Part shown: in pieces, positions 7,764 to 15,987 of the stretch
How the letters are laid out: every line of letters starts with the position of its first letter
Position numbering within the stretch: the first letter of the stretch is position 1
Assembly (NCBI RefSeq): GCF_025630775.1
Contig: NZ_JAOSZE010000005.1
Coordinates: forward strand, 1-64,000
Direction of reading: 5' to 3'
Origin: Actinoplanes sp. KI2
Lineage (GTDB): Bacteria > Actinomycetota > Actinomycetes > Mycobacteriales > Micromonosporaceae
Length of the DNA stretch: 64,000 bases
Made by a program: the position numbers and the translations under genes
The notes under the pieces: model-generated
Databases searched by the model: none
Told to the model about the DNA's origin: nothing
The model's input: the letters and a program-made list of their open reading frames with translations, nothing else

Positions 7764-9734
7764 TCATTCCGGGGCGTCGTGGTGGATGCGCTCCGGGCGC
7801 ACGCCGAGCTGATGCAGGGCCGCGCTGGTGGCGGCCAGCATCAGCGGCGGGCCGGCCAGGTAGACCTCGTGCTGCGACCACTCCCCGTAGGCGGCGACCG
7901 CATCGGTGACCAGGCCGGACGCGTACGGCCCGGGATCGCCTTCGGACACCACGGGCACCACCGTGGCCCGTTTCGCGAGCCGGGCGATCTCCGCGATCTC
8001 GTCGATGTCGTACAGCTCGGCCAGATTCCGTACGCCCCAGAACAGTACGGCCGACCGGCCGTCGCCGGTGTCGGCCAGCTCGGTCAGGAGCGCCTTCAGC
8101 GGCGCCACCCCGGTGTCGCCGGCGATCATCAGCAGGTCCCGGCCGGGCCGCTCCGGCAGCACCATCTGCCCCTCGGCCCGCCCGATCCGCACCTCGTCGC
8201 CAACCACCGTGTGATGCACCAGCGTGCCGCTCACCCCGGTCTCGGTCTTGGCCCGCACGTGCAGCTCCACCAGATCGTCCCGCCGCGGCGCGCCCGCCAG
8301 CGAGTACGGCCGCCAGATCCCCGGCAGCCGGCCGACCTCGATCCGTGCGTACTGCCCCGGGCGGAACGGCATCGGCAGGTACGGCCGCAACCGGATCACC
8401 GTCAGATCGGGGCGCCGCAGCTCGTGTGAGACCACCACGGCGGTCCAGCTGACCGGTTCGTCCTGGTCGGTGACCTGCAGCCACTCGTACACGTGCTGCC
8501 AGGTCGTCCGCCAGGCCAGCTCGAAATCCTGCCGCCAATCCCCCGCGGGCGACCCCGCGCGCAGCGCCTCGGCCAGCGCCGCACCGACGAGCTGCAGCCC
8601 CCGCGGCGGCACATCACACGCCGCGAGCGCCGCGCCGAGCCGAGCGCTGCCGCTCACCAGCAGCGGCGGCTGGTCCAGGTGATCGACCAGCCAGATCAGC
8701 CCCTCGGCCAGCTTCTTCGTCTGCGTCCCGGCGTCGCCCGGCAGCGCCGCGACGACCTCCGGACGTGCCGTCAGCAGGGCCGCTCGCAGCCGTTCGGCCA
8801 CCGCGACGGCACCGCCGGCGAAGTCCAGGCTCTCCCGCATCAGGTTCTGGGTCCGCCGCAGCAGAGCGTCGTCCGCCGGGTCCATCCCGTCGACCGCGGG
8901 CGCCCGTCCGGGCGCGACCGGCGGAAGCGCCACCTCCGGGCGCGGCTGTCGCGCTGGGTTTCCCGGCATTTGCGGTACGCCCGGAGCCTGCGCCGCAGGA
9001 CTCTGGCCCCCGGACGCCCACCGCGGCCGCCCGAACGTCGCCCCGGCGGGGGTGGCCGGAGCCCTCTCCGCGGCCGCCGGGGTCCTCTCCGCGGCCGCCG
9101 GGGCCCTCTCCGCGGCCGCCGGAGCCCTCTCCGCGGCCGCCGGGGCCCTCTCCTGGGCCGGCATCACCGGGGCCGCCGGGGTTCTCTCCGCGGCCTGACC
9201 CACCGGGGCCGCCGGGAGCCTCGCCGCAGCCGGCGCCCGCCCCGCGGAGCCGTCTGCGCGGGGTTCAGGCGATTTTTCGCCCACTGATCCTGTTTCGGGA
9301 ATGCCCGTCTCGCCGCCAGGAGACACGTCACCATCGGGAGCAGCGACGTCACCGTCGTAGTCGGCGCCGGGCGCGGCCACGTCGCTGCCGGGAGCCGCGT
9401 CACCGCCGAGCTCGGCCGCGGCCACGTCGCTGCCGGGAGCCGCGCCACCATCGAGCTCGGCCGCGTCATCTTCCCCGGGCGCACCGTCCGGTGTCCGAGG
9501 AGCCGCCCATCCGGGCCGGACCGGGCCGGACTCCCGGTCGGGGCGCGTCTGATCGGCGGGCTCACGCGGGCCGCGGGCCAGGTCTTTGGGATCGGTCAGG
9601 GCCGCGGCCACGTCGGCGCCGCCGGCGGCCACCGCGTCGGGCGCGGCCTGCCGCAGCCGGAGGGCCCTCAGCAGCGCCAACAGGTGCTGATCCGCCCCCG
9701 AACCCGAGCTCGATCCGGAAGACAACAGCCACAC
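7764..9734 (-). CDS. globin-coupled FAD/NAD(P)H oxidoreductase with long low-complexity N-terminus
   Basis: 656 residues. Residues 1-285 are Ala/Pro/Glu/Asp-rich and disordered, with heptad-like AAAERAP repeats at about 198-227. Residues 288-425 resemble a globin domain. Residues 430-530 form the FAD domain with RPYS at 475-478, and 533-656 the NAD(P)H domain (IAGDTGVAPLKALL, later YLAGPP). This is the order of flavohaemoglobins, which detoxify nitric oxide. In the globin part the position expected for the haem-binding proximal His, a few residues before the VPPRGLQLVG segment, is Leu370 by my alignment, so haem binding is doubtful. The GTG at 9734 has only a weak G-rich ribosome site, and the start lies inside the 3' end of the upstream gene. 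A shorter start near residue 255 is possible. Confidence 0.75.
   Translation of the reverse strand: MWLLSSGSSSGSGADQHLLALLRALRLRQAAPDAVAAGGADVAAALTDPKDLARGPREPADQTRPDRESGPVRPGWAAPRTPDGAPGEDDAAELDGGAAPGSDVAAAELGGDAAPGSDVAAPGADYDGDVAAPDGDVSPGGETGIPETGSVGEKSPEPRADGSAGRAPAAARLPAAPVGQAAERTPAAPVMPAQERAPAAAERAPAAAERAPAAAERTPAAAERAPATPAGATFGRPRWASGGQSPAAQAPGVPQMPGNPARQPRPEVALPPVAPGRAPAVDGMDPADDALLRRTQNLMRESLDFAGGAVAVAERLRAALLTARPEVVAALPGDAGTQTKKLAEGLIWLVDHLDQPPLLVSGSARLGAALAACDVPPRGLQLVGAALAEALRAGSPAGDWRQDFELAWRTTWQHVYEWLQVTDQDEPVSWTAVVVSHELRRPDLTVIRLRPYLPMPFRPGQYARIEVGRLPGIWRPYSLAGAPRRDDLVELHVRAKTETGVSGTLVHHTVVGDEVRIGRAEGQMVLPERPGRDLLMIAGDTGVAPLKALLTELADTGDGRSAVLFWGVRNLAELYDIDEIAEIARLAKRATVVPVVSEGDPGPYASGLVTDAVAAYGEWSQHEVYLAGPPLMLAATSAALHQLGVRPERIHHDAPE
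9062..9150. repeat. 21-bp tandem repeat inside the globin-reductase gene
   Basis: At least four direct copies of a 21-base unit (CCCTCTCCGCGGCCGCCGGGG and near variants) begin at 9062, 9083, 9104 and 9125, with a decayed fifth copy. The unit is a multiple of three, so copy changes lengthen or shorten the Ala-Glu-Arg-Pro linker by seven residues without breaking the frame. Confidence 0.85.
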
Positions 9735-10720
9735 CCCCGCTCAGCGGTCACGCGAACAGTACAACCGTACTGCCGACCCGAACCCTCCGTCCTCCTACCC
9801 ACCACGAGCGTTACGACACGCAAGACCCAGTGGGCGAGGGCGGCCATCGCGGCACGGGTCTGCGCATCCGGGTCGGTGCCGATCGGGCGCAGCACCACGG
9901 TGTCCGCGCCGGCCTGGTGGAGGGCCTCGACCTGGGCCGGGATCGCCGACGCCGGGCCGACCATGCCGTACACCGCCGACGGCTCGACCCCGAGCCACGC
10001 CGCCTGGCCGGCCATCACCTCGCGCACCGCCTCGGAGGCCCGGTCCCGGTCGTCGTCGACGTGCAGGAAGGCGAAGACGATCAGCTCGTGCGCGGGCCGG
10101 TCCCCCGCGCTCCGGCCCCGATCGATGTGCGCGAGCGCGTCGACCACCTCGGCCGGGCCGGCGCCCTCGGCCAGGATCGTGCCGTCGGCGACGCGCCCGG
10201 ACAGCTCCAGCGATCTGGGCCGCACCACGCCGGTGACGATCGGCGGCAGCACCGCGGGCGGGTGCACGAGCCGCACTCCGTCGACCGTGACCGCGCGGCC
10301 GTGCAGTTCGACCTCGTCGCCGGCGAGCAGGCCGCGCACCGCGACGATCGTCTCCTCGAGCATCGCCAGCTTTCGGGCCGGCTCCGCACCGACCTTGCGC
10401 ATCCATTCCGGTACGCCGTGGCCGACGCCCGCCGCCAGCCGTCCCGGATGCACCCGGGCGAGGTTGCCGACCTCCATCGCGAGCAGGGCCGCGTTCCGCA
10501 GCGCGACCGGCGCGATGCCCACTCCGACCCGCAGCGTCCGGGTGGCGGCGAGCGCGAGGGCGGCGCTGCTGATCGAGCCGGTCCAGCCGAGGTCCTCGAC
10601 CACCCAGAGGTCGTCGGCACCGAGCTCTTCGAGCAGGGCGGCGAACCCGGTCAACTCCTCCGGCGACCGCCCCCGATCGAACATGAACCCGATCCGAGGC
10701 CCGGTGCGATCTTCGGTCAC
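9668..10720 (-). CDS. LLM-class (F420-type) oxidoreductase with abnormal C-terminus
   Basis: 350-residue frame. Residues 1-300 form a luciferase-like TIM-barrel monooxygenase (LLM family, usually FMN or F420 dependent), with the core GVGIAPVALRNAALLAMEVG and a late barrel segment (GMVGPASAIPAQVEALHQAG). Residues 301-350 are Arg- and Cys-rich, unlike the family, and run 67 bases into the next gene. In a neighbouring frame a TAA stop lies at 9811-9813, so a one-base indel near 9815-9830 would end the protein at about 303 residues, the usual size. Either the sequence carries a frameshift or the stop has been lost. The substrate is unknown. It is 28 bases downstream of an esterase gene on the same strand. 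Confidence 0.8.
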   Translation of the reverse strand: MTEDRTGPRIGFMFDRGRSPEELTGFAALLEELGADDLWVVEDLGWTGSISSAALALAATRTLRVGVGIAPVALRNAALLAMEVGNLARVHPGRLAAGVGHGVPEWMRKVGAEPARKLAMLEETIVAVRGLLAGDEVELHGRAVTVDGVRLVHPPAVLPPIVTGVVRPRSLELSGRVADGTILAEGAGPAEVVDALAHIDRGRSAGDRPAHELIVFAFLHVDDDRDRASEAVREVMAGQAAWLGVEPSAVYGMVGPASAIPAQVEALHQAGADTVVLRPIGTDPDAQTRAAMAALAHWVLRVVTLVVGRRTEGSGRQYGCTVRVTAERGCGCCLPDRARVRGRISTCWRC

Positions 10721-10748
10721 GGCCTCACCCTAGTGGCACCGGAGCCGG

Positions 10749-11741
10749 TCAGTCGGTGGCGAGGAGGCGCTGCAGCCAGTCGTGCCGCGCCGCGACGGCG
10801 GCCTTGCTGATCCGCGCCTCGGGGACCTCCCGGTCGAAGGCGTGGATTCCGCCGGGCCACACGTGCAGCTCGGCCCGCCCGCCGGCCTGCCAGATCCGGC
10901 CGGCGTAGGCGAGGACCTCGTCGCGCAGGCACTCGGCGGAGCCGACGTCGAGGAACGCGGGCGGCAGGCCGGTCAGGTCGGTGGCCCGGGCGGGCGCGGC
11001 GTACTGCGGCACCTCGGTCTCGCCGCGGAGGTCGCCGAGGAGTGAGCTCCAGCCGAACCCGTTGTAGCTGCGGTCCCAGAACTCGATGGCGTCCATCTGC
11101 ATCGCCGAGGCGCTGTCGTTGCGATCGTCGAGCATGGGTGACATCAGCAGCTGGCCGAGCAGGCGGGGACCGCCCTTGTCGCGCACGGTCAGGGCGAGCG
11201 CGGCGCCCAGGCCGCCGCCGGCGCTGTAGCCCGTGACGACGATGCGCTCCGGGTCGATGCCGAGGGCGTTCGCGTGGCCGGCGACCCACCGCAGGCCGGC
11301 GTAGGCGTCGTCGATCTGCGCGGGGTAGGGATGCTCGGGCGCGAGCCGGTATCCGACCGAGACCAGCGTGGCCCCGAACCGCTCGGCCGTTTCGAGCAGT
11401 TGGTCGAGCCCGAGGCGGTGGTCGTTGCAGAAGAAGCCGCCGCCGTGGATGAAGTAGAGCGCCGGCCGCGCCGCGGGCGCCCCGGCGGGCGTGCAGACGA
11501 GCAGCGGGACCTCGGGGGCGCCGTCCAGGCCGGGCACCGAGGGCTCGGCGACGATGAAGCGCCCGCCGTGGCTGAGGTCGGTGAGCGCCGCCACCTCGGC
11601 GTCGACCTCGGCGCGGATCCGCGGCAGCAGCGCGGGGCTCATCGGCGCCAACTCCGGCTCCTCGGCCAGGTAGGCGTCGTAGGCGAGCTGAAGTTCGGCG
11701 TCGAGCGGAACGGGAGCGGACGTCCCCGGGTCAACAGTCAC
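10749..11741 (-). CDS. alpha/beta-hydrolase of the hormone-sensitive lipase family
   Basis: Cytoplasmic esterase-like protein of 330 residues. It has the oxyanion motif HGGGF at 99-103, nucleophile Ser173 in GYSAGG (most relatives have GDSAGG), an acidic segment LDVGSAECLRDE that holds the third catalytic residue, and His300 in GGIHAFD. The first 60 residues form the cap. It probably hydrolyses short-chain acyl esters or an acetylated small molecule. It shares strand and close spacing with the LLM oxidoreductase and the globin reductase downstream, so the three may form one transcription unit. Confidence 0.9.
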   Translation of the reverse strand: MTVDPGTSAPVPLDAELQLAYDAYLAEEPELAPMSPALLPRIRAEVDAEVAALTDLSHGGRFIVAEPSVPGLDGAPEVPLLVCTPAGAPAARPALYFIHGGGFFCNDHRLGLDQLLETAERFGATLVSVGYRLAPEHPYPAQIDDAYAGLRWVAGHANALGIDPERIVVTGYSAGGGLGAALALTVRDKGGPRLLGQLLMSPMLDDRNDSASAMQMDAIEFWDRSYNGFGWSSLLGDLRGETEVPQYAAPARATDLTGLPPAFLDVGSAECLRDEVLAYAGRIWQAGGRAELHVWPGGIHAFDREVPEARISKAAVAARHDWLQRLLATD

Positions 11742-11840
11742 GGGCGCAAGCTAGTCGCCCGGATCCGGTCGCGCCAATCGGCTTTCCGCACCTCGCCGAA
11801 ATCGCTGTCCGGTCGCGGAGCCGGATGATAAAAAGCCGCA

Positions 11841-12623
11841 GTGCAAAAGATTCTGGAGTTCCCCGAGCTGTTGCGACTGATCGACGAGCGGTCGAGCGCC
11901 TTCCGCGCCGCGGTCGCCGCCGCGCCCAGCCTGGACGTCCCGGTGCCGTCCTGCCCCGAGTGGACGCTGTTCGATCTGGCGCAGCACATCGGCGACGGGC
12001 GCCGCTCGTGGGCCGCCACCGTCATCGCCGGGCCGGACGCCACCGCCAAGTCCGCATCGCCGGGCCCCGCGGCGCCCCACGAGCGCGAGGCCCTGCTCGC
12101 CTGGCTGGCCGTATCCGTGCAGGAGCTGCTGGCGGCGTTGCGCGAGGCCGGCCCGGATCGCGGTTGCTGGACGTGGTGGGAGACCTCGCAGTCGCCGCAG
12201 ACCTGCGGAGCCGTCGCCCGGCACCAGCTCCAGGAGATCGCGGTGCACACCTACGACGCCCATCTGGCCCTGGGCACGCCCCAGCCGCTGCCCGACGAGG
12301 TGGCGCTGGACGGTGTCGAGGAGTTCCTGTCCACCTGCTGCGCGACGACGAGCGCGTGGCCGCACAAGCCCGCCGCCGTCGACTACCACGCCACCGAGGG
12401 CCGCTCCTGGCGCCTGTGGCTGTCCCCCGACGGCCTACGGACCGCCCGGCTCCCCGCAGCCACGGACGGCGACGACGCGGCCACCGGCGCCGACGCCTCG
12501 GTCCGGGGCACCGCCGGCGACCTGGTCCTGCTCTTCTACGGCCGCATGCCGCCGGAGTCCCTGGAGCTGGCGGGTGACCGAAATGTCTTCGACCAGCTCA
12601 TCGCCTGGGACCCCGACGCGTAG
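11841..12623 (+). CDS. mycothiol-dependent maleylpyruvate isomerase family protein
   Basis: 260 residues with the DinB-like metal-binding N-terminal domain of mycothiol-dependent enzymes: the opening VPSCPEWTLFDLAQHIGDG carries the first metal His, and later RHQLQEIAVHTYD supplies a further His pair. A C-terminal MDMPI domain follows (about 165-260). Such proteins use mycothiol, the actinobacterial thiol, for isomerase or S-transferase reactions; the substrate here is unknown. The GTG at 11841 has no strong ribosome site. It is transcribed away from the esterase gene, with a gap of about 100 bases. Confidence 0.85.
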   Translation: MQKILEFPELLRLIDERSSAFRAAVAAAPSLDVPVPSCPEWTLFDLAQHIGDGRRSWAATVIAGPDATAKSASPGPAAPHEREALLAWLAVSVQELLAALREAGPDRGCWTWWETSQSPQTCGAVARHQLQEIAVHTYDAHLALGTPQPLPDEVALDGVEEFLSTCCATTSAWPHKPAAVDYHATEGRSWRLWLSPDGLRTARLPAATDGDDAATGADASVRGTAGDLVLLFYGRMPPESLELAGDRNVFDQLIAWDPDA

Positions 12624-12707
12624 GAGGCAACGACCCGCATGACCGTGGCGACCCTTGGGTAATGGGACAGACGTTCGACGAGGGACCCGAGGGCTGAGGA
12701 GGACGTG

Positions 12708-12917
12708 ATGGCTGACCGGGACGATGTCACGGCGGGAAACGCCGTCAAGGACCCGGCGGACTGGACGACCGGCGACGAGCCGGCCACCGCCGCGCAGGAG
12801 TCGTACCTGCACACGCTGGCCACCGAGGCCGGCGAGCCGGCGCCCGAGGGCCTCACCAAGGCCGACGCCTCGCGCCGGATCGACGAGTTGCAGGAGCGGA
12901 CCGGCCGCGGCCGGTAG
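12708..12917 (+). CDS. DUF3072 small protein
   Basis: 69-residue cytoplasmic protein of the DUF3072 type, recognised by DPADWTTGDEPATAAQ and the helical end TKADASRRIDELQERTGRG. The ATG at 12708 follows GAGGAGGAC; a GTG three bases earlier is less well spaced. Function is unknown. These proteins are acidic, soluble and often found alone. The gene ends just before a strong palindrome at 12927-12960 that probably terminates it. Confidence 0.8.
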   Translation: MADRDDVTAGNAVKDPADWTTGDEPATAAQESYLHTLATEAGEPAPEGLTKADASRRIDELQERTGRGR

Positions 12918-12926
12918 GACGAGACC

Positions 12927-12960
12927 TGACGCGCGTGCCGCCCGGGCGGCACGCGCGTCA
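12927..12960. terminator. perfect 34-base palindrome, probable terminator
   Basis: The 17 bases from 12927 (beginning TGACGCGCGTG) are followed directly by their exact reverse complement. The transcript would form a very strong GC hairpin 9 bases after the DUF3072 stop codon. There is no T-tract, as is common for terminators in high-GC actinobacteria. Confidence 0.75.
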
Positions 12961-13077
12961 CCCGCCACGCCGCGGCGTACGTTTAAATGCTTTTGGGGTT
13001 TTGATGCCGTGGTGTGGTCGGCGCGCTGTTGTCCTGATGCGGGTCTTGTTGTCGTGGGGCACATATAGGCTGCCCCT

Positions 13078-13269
13078 ATGTCCGACACGGAGCAGCAGGA
13101 GCAGGACGAGCAGCCGGAAGAGTTTCTCAACCGGGCCGCTCGCCGGGCCGCCAAACACAAGAAGCATGCGCATGGCCTGGCCACCACCGGCCAGGCGGCC
13201 GACCAGGGGCACGGGCGCGGCGCGGCGCCGGCCCGCAAGTCGTTCACCAGTCGCCGCTCCGGCGGCTGA
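13078..13269 (+). CDS. small basic hypothetical protein
   Basis: 63 residues: an acidic Gln/Glu-rich start (SDTEQQEQDEQPEEF), then a basic segment (LNRAARRAAKHKKHAHG) and a basic Gly/Ser tail. I do not recognise a domain. The charge split suggests nucleic-acid or protein binding, which is only a guess. There is no Shine-Dalgarno sequence; TATAGG at 13064-13069 sits about nine bases before the ATG, so a leaderless transcript is likely. A hairpin at 13290-13321 follows the stop. Confidence 0.65.
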   Translation: MSDTEQQEQDEQPEEFLNRAARRAAKHKKHAHGLATTGQAADQGHGRGAAPARKSFTSRRSGG

Positions 13270-13289
13270 CCGGAAGTGACCTGCCGCCT

Positions 13290-13321
13290 GCCATTGTGCC
13301 GAGGAGTCTCGGCACAATGGC
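13290..13321. terminator. 14-bp stem-loop abutting the next start codon
   Basis: GCCATTGTGCCGAG and its exact complement flank a GAGT loop. The stem ends three bases before the ATG at 13325. It may terminate the small gene at 13078-13269, or it may control initiation of the RNA methyltransferase, whose ribosome-binding region it would occupy if transcription reads through. Confidence 0.65.
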
Positions 13322-13324
13322 GGG

Positions 13325-14119
13325 ATGGTTCTGCTTCAGGTGGAGAGCGCGGACGATCCGCGGATCGGGGATTATCGCGCGCTGACCGACCTGGAGCTGC
13401 GCACCCGATGGGAGCCACCGAACGGCCTGTTCATCGCCGAGGGTGAGCTGGTCATCCGGCGTGCGCTGCGCGCGGGCTACCGACTGCGCTCGGTGCTGGT
13501 CGACGAGAAGCGGGCCGACCAGTTCGCCGACCTGCCCGACGAGGCGGTGGTCTACGCCGCCAGCCCCGAGGTGCTCGAGTCGATCACCGGCTTTCACGTG
13601 CATCGCGGGGTGCTGGCCTCGTTCCACCGGCGTGACCTGCCGTCGCTGGAGGAGTTGCTCGCGGGCGCCCGGCGGCTCGCGGTGCTCGAGGGGCTGAACA
13701 CGCACACCAACCTCGGGGCGCTGTTCCGCAGCGCGGCCGCGCTCGGCATCGACGCGGTGGTGCTGTCGCCCAACTGCGCAGACCCGCTCTACCGACGCGC
13801 CGTCCGGGTGAGCATGGGCGAGGTGTTCGCGATCCCGTACGTGAAGGTCGAGGACTGGCCCGGTGCGCTCAAGACGGTCTCGGGGGCCGGTTTCCGGCTG
13901 CTCGCGCTGACCCCGGCCGACGACGCCGTGCCGCTGCAGGAGCTGAGCGAGGCCGACCGGGCGCGGCCGGCGCTGATGCTGGGGGCGGAGGGGCCGGGGC
14001 TGACCCGGGCGGCGCTGGCGGCAAGCGATGTCCGGGTCGTGATTCCGATGCAGAGCGGTGTCGATTCGCTCAATGTGGCGACGGCCGGGGCGATCGCATT
14101 CTGGGAACTCTGTCGTTAA
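13325..14119 (+). CDS. TrmH/SpoU-family RNA 2'-O-methyltransferase
   Basis: 264-residue cytoplasmic methyltransferase. A substrate-binding N-terminal domain (1-100, with FIAEGELVIRRALRAGY) precedes the SPOUT knot with its three motifs: NTHTNLGALFRSAAALG, LMLGAEGPGLT, and IPMQSGVDSLNVATAGAIAFWE. It uses S-adenosylmethionine to methylate a ribose in rRNA or tRNA; the target base is not shown. The ATG at 13325 has no room for a ribosome site because a stem-loop ends at 13321, so translation is probably leaderless or controlled by that stem. Confidence 0.9.
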   Translation: MVLLQVESADDPRIGDYRALTDLELRTRWEPPNGLFIAEGELVIRRALRAGYRLRSVLVDEKRADQFADLPDEAVVYAASPEVLESITGFHVHRGVLASFHRRDLPSLEELLAGARRLAVLEGLNTHTNLGALFRSAAALGIDAVVLSPNCADPLYRRAVRVSMGEVFAIPYVKVEDWPGALKTVSGAGFRLLALTPADDAVPLQELSEADRARPALMLGAEGPGLTRAALAASDVRVVIPMQSGVDSLNVATAGAIAFWELCR

Positions 14120-14220
14120 GTTTCCGATCTTTCCACGGTCGAAATTCAGGGCTTTTCCGTGGGCCCGGTGATCGATACCCTGTCTCCGGAAAAAAGAACT
14201 GTGACCCGGGATGTGGGTAA

Positions 14221-14859
14221 ATGCAGGAAAAATCCGGCATTGTGCGTGCTCTTCCGTGGCTTCCGACCATCCTGGGTGTCGCCGCTCTCGCGGTTTTCAC
14301 GATCGTCACCATCGTGCGGCTCACTCCCGATCATGCACAGACGCTGCCCCCGCCCGAGCCGCCGTTCGCCCTGCCGGGAACGACCTCGGGACCGCAGGCG
14401 CCGGTCAGCCTGATCCCGTCCACCGACCCGACCATGCCGGCGACACCGACCACCGATCCCACCAGCCCCGATCCGAAGCCCACCTCCCGGGCCATGCCGG
14501 CCGTGATCACCCCGTCCCGGGCCACCACCACCGAGCCCGCCCGACCGATCCTGGTCAGCGGCCATTACCACGTGCTCAATTCCTATGCCGACAACTTCAT
14601 CGGCGAGGTGTTGCTCTCCAATCGCACCGGCGCCGAACAGCATTGGACCGTCACCCTCACGTACCCCGGGAATCTCCGCACGTCGTGGCTGGAGTCGCTG
14701 CCGCAACCCACGCTGGTCCAGCGCGGACACACCTTCACCTGGACGTCGTCGGTGCCGCTCGCGGCCGGCTCCAGCGGTCGGTTGCGGTTCCAGTTCGACA
14801 AGGTGAACGGATCCGAGACCCCCGGCGACTGCACCGTCAACTGGTCCGCCTGCACCTGA
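14221..14859 (+). CDS. membrane-anchored surface protein with CBM2-like domain
   Basis: 212 residues. An uncleaved signal anchor (about 10-33) is followed by a Pro/Thr/Ser linker (about 40-105), then a beta-rich domain (about 110-212) resembling family 2 carbohydrate-binding modules: NSYADNFIGEVLLSNRTG, a central SWLESLP Trp, LAAGSSGRLRFQF and the closing Cys pair (GDCTVNWSACT). CBM2 modules bind cellulose or chitin, but here no catalytic domain is attached, so a role in attachment or wall-polymer binding is inferred. The gene stands alone, preceded by a GGGATGTGGG ribosome-site region and followed by a strong terminator hairpin. Confidence 0.75.
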   Translation: MQEKSGIVRALPWLPTILGVAALAVFTIVTIVRLTPDHAQTLPPPEPPFALPGTTSGPQAPVSLIPSTDPTMPATPTTDPTSPDPKPTSRAMPAVITPSRATTTEPARPILVSGHYHVLNSYADNFIGEVLLSNRTGAEQHWTVTLTYPGNLRTSWLESLPQPTLVQRGHTFTWTSSVPLAAGSSGRLRFQFDKVNGSETPGDCTVNWSACT

Positions 14860-14868
14860 GAAAGGCGG

Positions 14869-14896
14869 GTGGCCGGCCCGAGCGGGGGCCGGCCAC
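14869..14896. terminator. GC-rich terminator hairpin
   Basis: GTGGCCGGCCC and its exact complement flank a six-base loop, 9 bases after the CBM2-like gene. The leftward EamA gene ends at 14956, so the element may serve both convergent genes. Confidence 0.75.
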
Positions 14897-14955
14897 GGTC
14901 CCGTTACCCGACACCGCCGCCTTGAAACCGTCGGACGCGTCGGCGTACGTCCGGG

Positions 14956-15909
14956 TCATCGGCGGATCTGGTGCTGCGGGAGTTGTGCGGCGAGGAGATC
15001 ACCCAACGTGGACTCCCCCCGCTCGTCTGGCGCGCCTCCGCCTGACGTACCGGCCGCCGCCGGCCGCGGGGTCAGCTGGCCGGCCAGCAGCGCCGACAGG
15101 GCCAGGGCGAATCCGGCCAGCTGCGTCGCACTGAGGGTCTGACCGAGGACCAGCGCCCCGGCCGTCGCCGCCACCAGCGGGGACAGCAGGCCGAGCAGGG
15201 CGGTCGCGGTGACCGGCAACTTCCAAAGACCGGAAAACCAGATGGTGTACGCCAGGAGCCCGCCGACCAGGCCCAGCCAGAGGTACCCGCCGACCGCCGC
15301 GGCGTCGACCCGGCCCGGCACGCCCTCGGTCACCGCGACCGGCGCCAGCAGCACCAGGCCGCCGGCCGTCAGCTGCCATCCGGCGTACGCCATCGGTTTG
15401 ATGCCCTCGGGCCGGCCCCAGCGCTTGGTCAGCGTGACGCCCAGCCCCATCGCCGCCGCGCCGGCCAGCCCGGCCGCGATCCCGGCCGCGTCCAGCGCCG
15501 CGGCCGGGCCAAGCACGACCAGCCCCACCCCGGCCACCCCGGCCAGGCCCCAGAGCAGCCGCCAGGCCGAGAGCCGCTCGCCGAGGACCGCGACCGCCAG
15601 GAACGCCACAATGATCGGCTGGGTCGCGCCGAGCGTGGCGGCGACCCCACCGGGCAGCCGCTCGGCCGCGAGGAACAGCAGCGGGAAGAACGCGCCGATG
15701 TTGAGGGCGCCCAGCACGAGCGCGCGCCCCCACCAGATGCCCCGCGGGAGCTGCCGGGTGATCGCCAGCGCGACCAGCCCGGCCGGCAGCGCCCGCATCA
15801 GCCCGGCGAACATCGGGTGCCCGGCCGGCAGCAGCTGCGTGGTGACGAGGTAGGTGGTGCCCCACACGGCCGGCGCCAGAGCGGTGGTTGCGGTTGTCTT
15901 CGCGTTCAT
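14956..15909 (-). CDS. EamA-family (DMT) membrane transporter
   Basis: 317-residue inner-membrane protein with about ten hydrophobic segments in two EamA repeats (RALPAGLVALAITR in the first, WQLTAGGLVLLAPVA in the second). Members export amino acids, nucleobases or drugs; the cargo here is unknown. The ATG at 15909 was chosen because the membrane segments begin right after it. A long hydrophilic frame upstream overlaps the divergent LysR gene and is not real. It pairs with that LysR regulator across a 78-base gap, a common arrangement for regulated exporters. The C-terminus has a 40-residue soluble tail. Confidence 0.9.
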   Translation of the reverse strand: MNAKTTATTALAPAVWGTTYLVTTQLLPAGHPMFAGLMRALPAGLVALAITRQLPRGIWWGRALVLGALNIGAFFPLLFLAAERLPGGVAATLGATQPIIVAFLAVAVLGERLSAWRLLWGLAGVAGVGLVVLGPAAALDAAGIAAGLAGAAAMGLGVTLTKRWGRPEGIKPMAYAGWQLTAGGLVLLAPVAVTEGVPGRVDAAAVGGYLWLGLVGGLLAYTIWFSGLWKLPVTATALLGLLSPLVAATAGALVLGQTLSATQLAGFALALSALLAGQLTPRPAAAGTSGGGAPDERGESTLGDLLAAQLPQHQIRR

Positions 15910-15966
15910 ACCCTCAGCGTCGGTCCGCGACATCAATGAGTCCAACACATACTTTTCAACGCAGCG

Positions 15967-15981
15967 ATCGTGATTCACGAT
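15967..15981. promoter_or_regulatory. LysR-type operator between exporter and regulator
   Basis: ATCGTGA-T-TCACGAT, perfect 7-bp arms, contains the T-N11-A pattern typical of LysR boxes. It ends six bases before the regulator start and lies 58 bases from the EamA start, well placed for control of both genes. Confidence 0.6.
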
Positions 15982-15987
15982 AGATCC

